Assembly: GCA_002299675.1 (NCBI GenBank)
Contig: DBOW01000115.1
Span: 13,130 to 18,155 of the forward strand
Reading direction: 5' to 3'
Length of the DNA: 5,026 nt
From: Solobacterium sp. UBA636
GTDB taxonomy: Bacteria > Bacillota_I > Bacilli_A > Erysipelotrichales > Erysipelotrichaceae
This document shows positions 1 through 5,026 of this stretch, one piece after another. The notes under the pieces are model-generated. The model had not been told where the DNA came from. It saw only the letters and a list, made by a program, of their open reading frames with translations, and did not search any database. The position numbers and the translations under genes are program-made. Numbering within the stretch: the first letter of the stretch is position 1; every line of letters begins with the position of its first letter.

Positions 1-13
1 TGAACAATGTTCA
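1..13. promoter_or_regulatory. Perfect 13-bp palindrome, probable repressor operator
   Basis: TGAACA and TGTTCA arms flank a single central A, a perfect 6-1-6 inverted repeat at the very edge of the window. It shares base 13 with the -10 hexamer of a leftward promoter and covers the predicted transcription start, the usual place for a repressor to block initiation. Short near-perfect palindromes of this kind are typical of TetR-family operators; that family assignment is inference, because the controlled gene and any repressor lie outside the window. The palindrome may extend further left. Confidence 0.5.
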
Positions 14-42
14 TTTTAAAATAATATCAACACTTCAGTCAA
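13..42 (-). promoter_or_regulatory. Leftward sigma-A-type promoter for a gene beyond the left edge
   Basis: On the minus strand, TTGACT (bases 42 to 37) is followed after 18 bp by TAAAAT (bases 18 to 13). Both hexamers match the housekeeping consensus at five of six positions. The promoter begins directly after the terminator of the MerR gene, so the next leftward gene has its own promoter and is not simply read through. The start would fall near base 6, inside the palindrome at 1-13. Confidence 0.5.
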
Positions 43-67
43 TACAAAAGCACCATTTAAGGTGCTT
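43..67 (-). terminator. Intrinsic terminator of the MerR-family gene
   Basis: On the minus strand, AAGCACC (bases 67 to 61), a 6-base loop (60 to 55) and GGTGCTT (54 to 48) form a perfect 7-bp stem followed by a short T-rich tract (TTTTGTATT including the stem end). The stop codon of the MerR gene, bases 68 to 66, overlaps the ascending arm. The stem is short and the T tract is interrupted by a G, so efficiency may be moderate. Confidence 0.7.
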
Positions 68-860
68 AATCAACTGGAAGCTGTATTTCAGTGAGATATT
101 CATTAACATCTGTTTTGTTCCAGATTCCATCAATATAGCATTCTCTTGGAAGACCCTTTATCTGATATTTGTTTTCCTTTGCGTATTTTATAATATAGGC
201 ATAAGCCTCACCCAGCATATCATAGGAACCCTTGTGCAGTATCGAAATAACTCTGGTGCCATCAAGCTTTTTAAAGCTGATCTGACTGCTTTCTTTTCCA
301 AACCTGTCTACTGCCTGGCAATATCTGACTTTTATGTCTGATTCCTTATACTCGCCATCCAGATATTCACAGAAACAATAATCTGGCTCGATACATTTCA
401 GATCAGGATTGAGCCTTGCACACTCTTCACCCAGCGCTGGAATAAAGTTCATCATATCCCCATAAGTGTCAAGCTTTGTTTCTCCATAATAGACAACGCA
501 TTCTTCAATATCTTTAATTACAGGCTGATACTTCATGTTCTCCTCCTTCAGAAGACAGTTGAGTATGCTGATTTTTGATTCAATAAGTTCCTTTTCTTTG
601 ATAAGCTCATCTGATTTGTGTTTCAGTATTTCCTTTAAGTCTTCACCCTGTTTAATTCTTTTTATCTCCTCAATGGAGAGGCCAAGCTGCCTGAAAGCTT
701 TTATTCTGCAGGCCTCTTCAAGTGAAGAAGTCGAATAGTAGCGATATGAAGAAAGACTGTCTACTTTATCCGGAATGAGCAGACCTTCTTTTTCATAAAA
801 CCTCAGGGTTTTAACAGTGAGATGACTTAATCTGGAAAATTCACCTATTTTAAACAGCAT
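66..860 (-). CDS. MerR-family transcriptional activator with GyrI-like effector-binding domain
   Basis: A 264-residue regulator of the BmrR type. Residues 1-70 form the winged helix-turn-helix, with the family signatures KIGEFSRLSHLTVKTLRFYE (4-23), an RYY wing motif (40-42) and FRQLGLSIEEI (56-66). A charged helix at about 74-108 is the dimerising coiled coil. Residues 110-264 match the GyrI-like/effector-binding fold and end with the family's PRECYIDGIW (238-247) and EIQLPV (258-263) segments. In this family ligand binding to the C-terminal domain twists the promoter DNA to activate transcription, often of drug efflux or detoxification genes; the ligand here cannot be told. The ATG at 860 is preceded by CAGGA about 6 nt upstream, which supports the start. 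The gene is monocistronic between its own promoter and terminator, and divergent from the PerR-like gene. Full length, no damage seen. Confidence 0.93.
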   Translation of the reverse strand: MLFKIGEFSRLSHLTVKTLRFYEKEGLLIPDKVDSLSSYRYYSTSSLEEACRIKAFRQLGLSIEEIKRIKQGEDLKEILKHKSDELIKEKELIESKISILNCLLKEENMKYQPVIKDIEECVVYYGETKLDTYGDMMNFIPALGEECARLNPDLKCIEPDYCFCEYLDGEYKESDIKVRYCQAVDRFGKESSQISFKKLDGTRVISILHKGSYDMLGEAYAYIIKYAKENKYQIKGLPRECYIDGIWNKTDVNEYLTEIQLPVD

Positions 861-880
861 AATTCCTGCCTTTCGTCTAT

Positions 881-911
881 ACTATAAACGTTTCATCAGG
901 GGGAGAGTCAA
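881..911 (-). promoter_or_regulatory. MerR-type promoter with 19-bp spacer
   Basis: On the minus strand, TTGACT (911 to 906) and TATAGT (886 to 881) each match the consensus at five of six positions and are separated by exactly 19 bp. Spacers of 19-20 bp are the hallmark of promoters activated by MerR-family proteins, which bind within the spacer and realign the two boxes. The expected start near 874 gives a leader of roughly 14 nt before the ATG. The CTCCCCC run in the left half of the spacer has no good inverted partner in the right half, so the operator half-sites remain uncertain. Confidence 0.65.
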
Positions 912-941
912 GGCTTTTTATCACAGAAATGCAGAAAAATA

Positions 942-952
942 CAATAGTATTG
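942..952. promoter_or_regulatory. Inverted repeat at the perR promoter, candidate autoregulatory site
   Basis: CAATA and TATTG flank a central G, a perfect 5-1-5 inverted repeat. Taken as a 7-1-7 site (940-954) it is symmetric except at one pair. Fur-family boxes are commonly described as AT-rich 7-1-7 repeats, and this one overlaps the -35 box of the PerR-like gene, where binding would repress. It does not match the Bacillus PerR consensus well base for base, so its use as a PerR site is inference. Confidence 0.35.
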
Positions 953-983
953 AAAGACAAAGTACATTTAAATTTAATATAAT
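950..983 (+). promoter_or_regulatory. Promoter of the PerR-like gene
   Basis: TTGAAA (950-955) is followed after 17 bp by TTTAAT (973-978); each is one mismatch from consensus. A perfect TATAAT overlaps the next six bases (978-983), but it would be 22 bp from the same -35, so the first pairing is preferred. Initiation is expected at about 985-990, which places the GGGAG of 991-995 almost at the 5' end of the transcript. The promoter diverges from that of the MerR-family gene about 40 bp away. Confidence 0.55.
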
Positions 984-990
984 AAATTCA

Positions 991-1015
991 GGGAGAAAAG
1001 CGTATCTTTCGCTTT
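991..1015 (+). promoter_or_regulatory. GGGAG element followed by 6-bp hairpin in the perR leader
   Basis: GGGAG (991-995) is the only Shine-Dalgarno-like sequence ahead of the PerR-like gene, but it lies 30 nt from the ATG at 1026. Between them AAAGCG (997-1002) and CGCTTT (1010-1015) form a perfect 6-bp stem with a 7-nt loop. Folding this stem would leave about 11 unpaired nt between GGGAG and the start codon, near a workable spacing. The hairpin could instead stabilise or regulate the mRNA, since it sits at the predicted 5' end. Confidence 0.4.
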
Positions 1016-1025
1016 AAATAAGTTT

Positions 1026-1403
1026 ATGACTAAAAACGCTCAATGCATACTGCAAATTATCAATGAAACCTGTGAACATCTTTCAGCGGAAGATATCTTC
1101 AGGATTCTTAAGGAAAGAGGAAATAAAATGGTGCTGGCCACCGTCTACAATAATCTGAATGCCCTGCTTAAACAGGGTTATATAGGGGTCATCTGTGTTG
1201 AAGGACAGCCTGACCGCTATGACAGGGTCAAGAAACACGATCACCTGGTATGCCGCAAATGCGGAAATATACTGGATGTTAATCTGAAAGACTATACCAG
1301 ATCTATTGAGAAATGTCTGGGTTTTGAAATAAACTCCTATGATTTAAGAATCAACTATGTCTGTGATGACTGCAAAAAACTGAACAGAAGAATAAGATAT
1401 TAA
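1026..1403 (+). CDS. perR: PerR-type Fur-family peroxide-sensing repressor
   Basis: A 125-residue DNA-binding metalloregulator. Residues 1-60 form the winged helix, with ATVYNNLNAL (38-47) as recognition helix; YNNL is the form seen in Bacillus PerR, whereas Fur and Zur usually differ there. Aligning by eye with B. subtilis PerR, all five regulatory-metal ligands are present: H18 (H37), D66 (D85, with one gap), H71 and H73 (H91, H93) and D84 (D104). The structural zinc site is C76, C79, C113 and C116. In PerR, iron-bound peroxide oxidises the H37 or H91 equivalent and releases DNA, derepressing oxidative-stress genes. The protein lacks about 20 N-terminal residues of the Bacillus form. The frame stays open upstream to 978 but offers no ATG, GTG or TTG, so ATG 1026 is kept although no ribosome binding site directly precedes it. 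A non-PerR Fur paralogue is possible but less likely. Confidence 0.85.
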   Translation: MTKNAQCILQIINETCEHLSAEDIFRILKERGNKMVLATVYNNLNALLKQGYIGVICVEGQPDRYDRVKKHDHLVCRKCGNILDVNLKDYTRSIEKCLGFEINSYDLRINYVCDDCKKLNRRIRY

Positions 1404-1427
1404 AAGATGGGCCACCCCATCTTTTTT
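1402..1427. terminator. Bidirectional intrinsic terminator between perR and rimO
   Basis: AAAAGATGGG (1402-1411), a 4-nt CCAC loop and CCCATCTTTT (1416-1425) form a perfect 10-bp stem with A and T flanks on both sides. Rightward it ends in a run of T to 1427 and terminates perR; leftward it ends in TTTTAA and terminates the rimO operon. The perR stop (1401-1403) and the rimO stop (1426-1428) both overlap the element, so it fills the whole 22-bp gap between the convergent genes. Confidence 0.88.
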
Positions 1428-2712
1428 ATATGATTTCACCTATCATGTCGTAATCTACATAATCTGTAAGCTTTACCTTATAGAACTCACCTTCTTTGAG
1501 TTCTTTATCTGATTTAACCAGAATATAGGAATCCACTCCATCCGGTGCAGACATATAGCCTCTTAAATAATAGAAGTTTCTGTCTTTTTTCTCCATCAGA
1601 GCCTCATGTACTTCTCCAATTCTGTTTTGAAGTTTATCAGAAACAATCTCTTTCTGTTTCTTCATGAGAATATCAAGTCTTTCATTCATCACTTCTTCAG
1701 GAACTTCTTCATCCATATCATAGGCTGCAGTATCTTCTTCTTTTGAATATGTAAAGGCGCCAAGAGAATCAAACCTGATATCTTCAATAAATTTCAGAGT
1801 ATCATCAAATGTCTTTTCATTCTCATGCGGAAAACCGACAATCATGGTTGTACGGATATAGGCATCAGGAAACATTTCTCTGATTTTGCGGATTCTTTCT
1901 TTAATATGAGCTGTACTTCCCCTTCTGTTCATCAGTTTCAGAATATAGTCATTTCCATACTGTACCGGTATATCAAAATATGGGAGTACATGCTTAGATT
2001 CTTTAATTACATCCAGAAGTTCATCTTCAATTTCATCAGGATACATATAGAGTATCCTGATCCATTTAAAATCCAGCCTGTCAAGTTCTCTTATCAGGTC
2101 TTTGAGTCTGAATTCGTTGTACAGGTCATAGCCATAGAAAGTAGTATCCTGAGCTACAATATTCAATTCCTTAACACCCTGATCATGCAGTCTTTTAGCC
2201 TCCTCAATTATCTTTTCCATTGGAACAGATACGCAGTTTCCTCTGATAAGAGGAATTGCACAATAGGCACAGCGGTTGGTACAGCCATCAGCTATACGCA
2301 GATAGGCAGTATAGTTTTTAGATATCAGTGTTCTGTTTCTGCCATAGGAGTTGTCAATCCTGAAACCAAACAGTTCACTGAGGAGTTCGTTAGCCTTAGG
2401 ATAGTCTTTGATTGTAATAAACAGATCAACTTCCGGCAGTTCATTTTTAAGTTCATTAATATATCTTTGAACCAGACAGCCGGTACAGATCAGATATTTC
2501 AGATTCTGTTTTTTCAGTTCAGCCATCTCCAGTATTGTGTTTATGGCCTCTTCCTTGGCGCTTTCAATGAAACCGCAGGTATTAATCAGAATGACATCAC
2601 ATTTATATGGATCTGTTTCGAGTTCAAAATGAGGATCCTCGAACATCCCCATCAGATATTCAGAATCCACCTGATTCTTGGCACAGCCTAATGAAATAAA
2701 ACCTATTTTCAT
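1426..2712 (-). CDS. rimO: Ribosomal protein S12 methylthiotransferase RimO
   Basis: A 428-residue radical-SAM enzyme that adds a methylthio group to the conserved aspartate of ribosomal protein S12 near the decoding centre. The N-terminal UPF0004 domain supplies three cysteines for the auxiliary [4Fe-4S] cluster (C10 in LGCAKNQVDSE, C46 in NTCGF, C79 in TGCL). The radical-SAM domain carries CxxxCxxC as C144, C148 and C151 in DGCTNRCAYC. A TRAM domain at about 366-428 binds the substrate. The SLGCAKNQVDSE start and the IADGCTNRCAYCAIPLIRG core favour RimO over MiaB or MtaB, and the length is near the usual 440. Its ATG shares four bases (ATGA) with the stop of the preceding gene. An AGAGGG ribosome binding site lies about 7 nt upstream, so both independent and coupled initiation are possible. 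Last gene of the operon, followed by the bidirectional terminator. Confidence 0.97.
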   Translation of the reverse strand: MKIGFISLGCAKNQVDSEYLMGMFEDPHFELETDPYKCDVILINTCGFIESAKEEAINTILEMAELKKQNLKYLICTGCLVQRYINELKNELPEVDLFITIKDYPKANELLSELFGFRIDNSYGRNRTLISKNYTAYLRIADGCTNRCAYCAIPLIRGNCVSVPMEKIIEEAKRLHDQGVKELNIVAQDTTFYGYDLYNEFRLKDLIRELDRLDFKWIRILYMYPDEIEDELLDVIKESKHVLPYFDIPVQYGNDYILKLMNRRGSTAHIKERIRKIREMFPDAYIRTTMIVGFPHENEKTFDDTLKFIEDIRFDSLGAFTYSKEEDTAAYDMDEEVPEEVMNERLDILMKKQKEIVSDKLQNRIGEVHEALMEKKDRNFYYLRGYMSAPDGVDSYILVKSDKELKEGEFYKVKLTDYVDYDMIGEII

Positions 2713-3197
2713 ATTTTAACCCTCTTTAATACTTCAGACGCAATTATTCCAGTCAGTATACCAGTGCCTACTGCCGAAATAATATAAAGCGGAAAGGCAG
2801 TAAACATCATTAAGGTTCCATAGATAAATGAAACCACCAGCATCTGTCCTGCCATGTGACAAAGTGCGGAAATAATCGAAGAAAACAGTATAGTACATTT
2901 AAGCTTCTTAGTGATAATCAGGGAAACAGATGATAGTATTACCCCGCCTATCGCAATAAAGAACTTTGTACCAAAAATCGTGCCAGTCAGAAGATTGGCC
3001 AGTATAACACGCATAATATTAACAGTAACCATTTCACCATTATCAAATAGATTAATTGTGATAAGGGCAATAATATTGGCCAGACCAAAACGAATGCCTA
3101 AAGGAAGCGATGGCAGAAAGGCATTTTCTGCCACGTTTATCACAATAGCCAGAGCTGTAAGCATGGTTACATATGTCAGTTTCTTAGTCTTATTCAT
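2709..3197 (-). CDS. Gx transporter / HepI-like (EetB-like) integral membrane protein
   Basis: A 162-residue, very hydrophobic protein with about five or six membrane segments (roughly 7-25, 36-51, 59-78, 79-97, 101-123 and 127-155). The LPSLPLGIRFGLANIIAL stretch (28-45), RVILANLLTGTIFGT (63-77) and SALCHMAGQ (110-118) are family signatures of the Gx-transporter group, which databases have also called heptaprenyl diphosphate synthase component I. That older name is misleading, since nothing here resembles a prenyltransferase active site. The fold recalls substrate-binding (S) components of ECF transporters. It overlaps the NusG-domain-II gene upstream by 8 bp and rimO downstream by 4 bp; a GGTG ribosome binding site precedes ATG 3197. 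The pair with the upstream gene recurs in Bacillota and resembles EetB/EetA of flavin-based extracellular electron transfer. Its substrate or partner here is unknown. Confidence 0.85.
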   Translation of the reverse strand: MNKTKKLTYVTMLTALAIVINVAENAFLPSLPLGIRFGLANIIALITINLFDNGEMVTVNIMRVILANLLTGTIFGTKFFIAIGGVILSSVSLIITKKLKCTILFSSIISALCHMAGQMLVVSFIYGTLMMFTAFPLYIISAVGTGILTGIIASEVLKRVKI

Positions 3198-3525
3198 CGA
3201 TCACCACTATCAGATTATTAGGCAGACAGACAATAGGCATTGGAAAATCTCTTGACACCCAGCCCATAGCCTCGCAGTCATGGTTTGGACATTCTACATC
3301 TATCGCTCTCATTTTAGAATCCTTTACTTCCAGATGAAATGTCCCGTAATCACCAGTTACTTCATAATAGCCATCTTCATCAAGATTGAAATCCAGAAGA
3401 TGATCACCTGCGGCATTGGCAATATAACAGTTATTTTTAGCTGAATTAATATATTGCATAAGACCAAATACGCCTAAAGCCAGTATAAGCAGTGCGCAGA
3501 CAATAATAATTTCTTTTTTACGCAT
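3190..3525 (-). CDS. Membrane-anchored NusG-domain-II (EetA-like) protein
   Basis: With the start at ATG 3525 this is a 111-residue protein: a short basic N-terminus (MRKKE), one membrane segment at about residues 6-24, then an outward-facing beta-rich domain. The conserved end has three cysteines, in ECPNHDC (C79, C84) and IVCLPNNLIVVI (C100), the signature of the NusG domain II family. Despite the name, this stand-alone family is not a transcription elongation factor. A longer reading from TTG 3564 would add 13 residues that only overlap the helicase gene and spoil the N-terminal membrane signal. ATG 3525 has a purine-rich GAGAGAAG upstream and overlaps the helicase stop by 8 bp. Such proteins commonly sit beside Gx-transporter proteins, as here, and near flavinylation or Rnf-like genes. 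A redox role for this copy is inference. Confidence 0.85.
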   Translation of the reverse strand: MRKKEIIIVCALLILALGVFGLMQYINSAKNNCYIANAAGDHLLDFNLDEDGYYEVTGDYGTFHLEVKDSKMRAIDVECPNHDCEAMGWVSRDFPMPIVCLPNNLIVVIDE

Positions 3526-4864
3526 TCTGATTCTTCTCTCTCTGCAGTTTTTTGTATCTTTCAATTCTTTCTTCTTTTATTTTGCCTCTGATATATTCTC
3601 TTTTAGCCCTGCGTTTAATTTTTTCAACTGCCATCTTTTTCTTTTTCTTATAGCCGGGTTTTACTTTTTCATTTTTCTTATAGAGAGTTTTGGCAATCTG
3701 TTTTTCCAGTTCTTCATCCATCCTGTTGACTCTTGTACGTTTTACAACATCTTTCAGTCTGTCGCCCTTGATACTCTGTTCCAGGAAGACAACACCCTGT
3801 TTCTTTAAGCTGTTTATAGCGTTTTGGTCTGTTTCTTTATAAAGGGCAAAAACCGTACCTGTCTGCGTGTTTCTTCCAGTACGTCCGGCACGGTGAATAT
3901 AGAATTCCAGTTCTTTAGGAAAGCCTAAAGATATTACATGGCTGACCGCATCGATGTCTATACCTCTTGAAGCCACATCAGAAGCTACTACATAGGTATA
4001 TTTTTTGGAATAGAGGGCATTTAAAGCCTGTTTACGTTCCCTTGTTTCCAGACCACCATGGATAAGCAGAGTCTTATAGCCATTTTCATTTAAGTATTCA
4101 TAGGCCGCATCAGCTTCATCTTTTGAGTTGGCAAATATCAGACACATATAGGGATTTATGCATTTTAAAAGTTCCAGCAGTTTTTCATTATAGCTTTTAT
4201 GTTTACAGTTGATCAGTATATGCTTGATTTTAGGATCTCTTTTTTTATCATGAACCTCAATACGTTTTGGATTTTCAAGATATTTCCTTACAAAGATATC
4301 CAGTTCCTGAGGAAAAGTAGCTGAGAAACAGAGAGTTTCAACATGCCTTACCATTCTGGAGAACACTACATCCAGATCCTCCAGGAAACCATATTCCAGA
4401 GTCATATCAGCCTCATCAACCACAAACATCTGAATGGTATCGACTCTAAGCTGACCATCTTCAAACAGAGCTCTTATTCTGCCAGGAGTACCAATCACAA
4501 TATGCGGAGGAAGCTCAGGGTTGATTTTCTTTTTGGAATCAGAGCCGCCTGCTGCCTGGAAAATTCTCAGATCGGGATAAACTTCCTTCAATACAAGAGC
4601 GGACTGATATACCTGATATGACAGCTCTCTTGTAGGCAGAGAAACCAGTACCTGAGTTTTGTTGGATACCGGATTAATCATTTCCGCAATCGGTATAAGA
4701 TAGGCATGGGTTTTACCGGTACCGGTTTTAGATAAAGCCACAATATCTTTGCGGCTGATAGTATAGTTCAGGACTTCCTTCTGAACTTCTGTAAGCTCTT
4801 TGAAGCCATTTAATTCAATAAATCTAAGTGTTTCGCTTTTTAAATTTCTGTTCATACCCATCAT
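3518..4864 (-). CDS. cshB: CshB-like DEAD-box ATP-dependent RNA helicase
   Basis: A 448-residue RNA helicase that unwinds RNA duplexes, in Bacillota linked to cold growth, ribosome assembly and RNA turnover. Motifs appear in order: Q motif (TEVQ, 25-28), motif I SKTGTGKT (45-52, S in place of the common A), PTREL (77-81), TPGR (126-129), DEAD (150-153), SAT (181-183), IFANS (243-247), ASDVASRGID (294-303) and HRAGRTGR (324-331). After the two RecA domains a lysine- and arginine-rich tail (about 396-448) probably binds RNA. Length and the ispH neighbour fit B. subtilis CshB (YqfR, 438 residues; ispH is yqfP in the same cluster). In-frame ATGs at 4864, 4861 and 4855 all lack a clear ribosome binding site, so the exact start is uncertain; the longest is given. 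First gene of the operon, overlapping the next by 8 bp. Confidence 0.92.
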   Translation of the reverse strand: MMGMNRNLKSETLRFIELNGFKELTEVQKEVLNYTISRKDIVALSKTGTGKTHAYLIPIAEMINPVSNKTQVLVSLPTRELSYQVYQSALVLKEVYPDLRIFQAAGGSDSKKKINPELPPHIVIGTPGRIRALFEDGQLRVDTIQMFVVDEADMTLEYGFLEDLDVVFSRMVRHVETLCFSATFPQELDIFVRKYLENPKRIEVHDKKRDPKIKHILINCKHKSYNEKLLELLKCINPYMCLIFANSKDEADAAYEYLNENGYKTLLIHGGLETRERKQALNALYSKKYTYVVASDVASRGIDIDAVSHVISLGFPKELEFYIHRAGRTGRNTQTGTVFALYKETDQNAINSLKKQGVVFLEQSIKGDRLKDVVKRTRVNRMDEELEKQIAKTLYKKNEKVKPGYKKKKKMAVEKIKRRAKREYIRGKIKEERIERYKKLQREKNQNA

Positions 4865-4883
4865 TTTAACATATAATACTCAT
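4865..4883. promoter_or_regulatory. 19-bp divergent promoter region between cshB and ispH
   Basis: Rightward, a perfect TATAAT (4872-4877) ends 6 bp before the ispH ATG at 4884, so initiation should fall on or beside the start codon. No good -35 is found at 16-18 bp; the candidates lie inside cshB (TGTTCA at 4849-4854, half matched). Leftward, TATTAT (4878 to 4873) is offset by one base on the other strand and would start transcription near 4866, two bases before the first cshB ATG. The two -10 boxes overlap, so the polymerases should exclude one another. No leftward -35 is convincing. Confidence 0.45.
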
Positions 4884-5026
4884 ATGAATGTAAAAAGAGT
4901 CGTACCATCGGGATTTTGTAAAGGCGTAGTAAGCGCTGTAAACCTTGCAAAGAAGACCAGAATTTCCAATCCCGATACCCCAATCTATATTCTGGGAAAC
5001 ATTGTCCATAACAGTTATGTAACTGA
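4884..5026 (+). CDS. ispH: 4-hydroxy-3-methylbut-2-enyl diphosphate reductase, N-terminal part (cut by window edge)
   Basis: The first 47 codons of IspH (LytB), open to the right edge. The enzyme reduces HMBPP to IPP and DMAPP in the last step of the MEP isoprenoid pathway, using a [4Fe-4S] cluster. The translation MNVKRVVPSGFCKGV begins exactly as the family does, with the first cluster cysteine at C12 (GFCKGV). It continues to IYILGNIVHNSYVT (34-47), where H42 matches the substrate-binding histidine (H41 in E. coli). ATG 4884 is fixed by homology, since the conserved block begins only a few residues in. No ribosome binding site is possible, as bases 4851-4883 contain no G. The gene diverges from the cshB operon. 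Confidence 0.9.
   Translation, partial: MNVKRVVPSGFCKGVVSAVNLAKKTRISNPDTPIYILGNIVHNSYVT

Noticed and set aside
535..738. Plus-strand open frame of 67 codons inside the MerR gene
   Set aside because: Antisense shadow of the merR coiled-coil region; low-complexity S/F-rich translation, no ribosome binding site or domain.
966..977. AT-rich self-complementary run (TTAAATTTAA) before the perR -10
   Set aside because: Low-complexity AT sequence expected by chance in a promoter of this composition; the nearby 942-952 repeat is the better operator candidate.
1825..2691. A 288-codon open frame on the plus strand opposite rimO
   Set aside because: It lies entirely antisense to a clear rimO with all catalytic motifs; the translation has no recognisable domain and a composition typical of reversed coding sequence.
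2911..3255. Plus-strand open frame of 114 codons opposite the Gx-transporter gene
   Set aside because: Antisense to two well-supported overlapping genes and not similar to any family I recognise.
3526..3564. N-terminal extension of the NusG-domain-II gene from a TTG start
   Set aside because: The extra 13 residues only translate the end of cshB in another frame; the ATG at 3525 gives a normal short basic N-terminus before the membrane helix.
4343..4621. Plus-strand open frame of 92 codons inside cshB
   Set aside because: Antisense shadow of the helicase core motifs.
4715..4726. Perfect 12-bp palindrome made of two ACCGGT units
   Set aside because: It is explained by the codons ACC GGT ACC GGT for the TGTG of helicase motif I (minus strand), not by a binding site.

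Overview
The window is AT-rich DNA with tightly packed genes, Shine-Dalgarno-type leaders on some genes and short intrinsic terminators. Its gene content is that of a low-GC Gram-positive (Bacillota): a PerR-type Fur regulator with the YNNL recognition helix, and a CshB-like DEAD-box helicase next to ispH (both genes lie in the yqfP-yqfR neighbourhood of Bacillus subtilis). The protein sequences remind me of the Erysipelotrichales, but that is an impression and not something the window proves.

Left part (1-1403). A MerR-family regulator with a GyrI-like ligand-binding domain reads leftward. Its stop codon lies inside its own terminator stem. Immediately beyond is a second leftward promoter overlapped by a perfect 13-bp palindrome, presumably the operator of a gene outside the window. 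Rightward, divergent from merR, is a short PerR-like metalloregulator that keeps all the peroxide-sensing and zinc ligands. The 165-bp gap between the two genes holds a merR promoter with the long 19-bp spacer typical of MerR-controlled promoters. It also holds a perR promoter with an inverted repeat touching the -35, and a 5' hairpin between a GGGAG element and the start codon.

Middle and right part (1404-4864). A bidirectional terminator separates perR from a four-gene leftward operon. In order of transcription it encodes the CshB-type helicase, a membrane-anchored NusG-domain-II protein, a Gx-transporter/HepI-like membrane protein, and RimO (methylthiotransferase for ribosomal protein S12). 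Each junction overlaps by 4 to 8 bp, so the four are probably transcribed together and translationally coupled. The middle pair resembles the EetA/EetB pair of flavin-based electron-transfer loci, but none of the usual partner genes is visible here.

Right edge (4865-5026). After only 19 bp, ispH (last step of the MEP isoprenoid pathway) starts rightward and runs off the window. The ispH start lies 7 bp after a perfect TATAAT, and the 33 bases before it contain no G, so the transcript looks leaderless. The cshB start facing it also has no clear ribosome binding site.

I see no mobile element, CRISPR array, tRNA or rRNA. Most of the region is ordinary core genome. The points worth a second look are the regulatory architecture around perR, the leaderless divergent cshB/ispH starts, and the orphan EetA/EetB-like pair.
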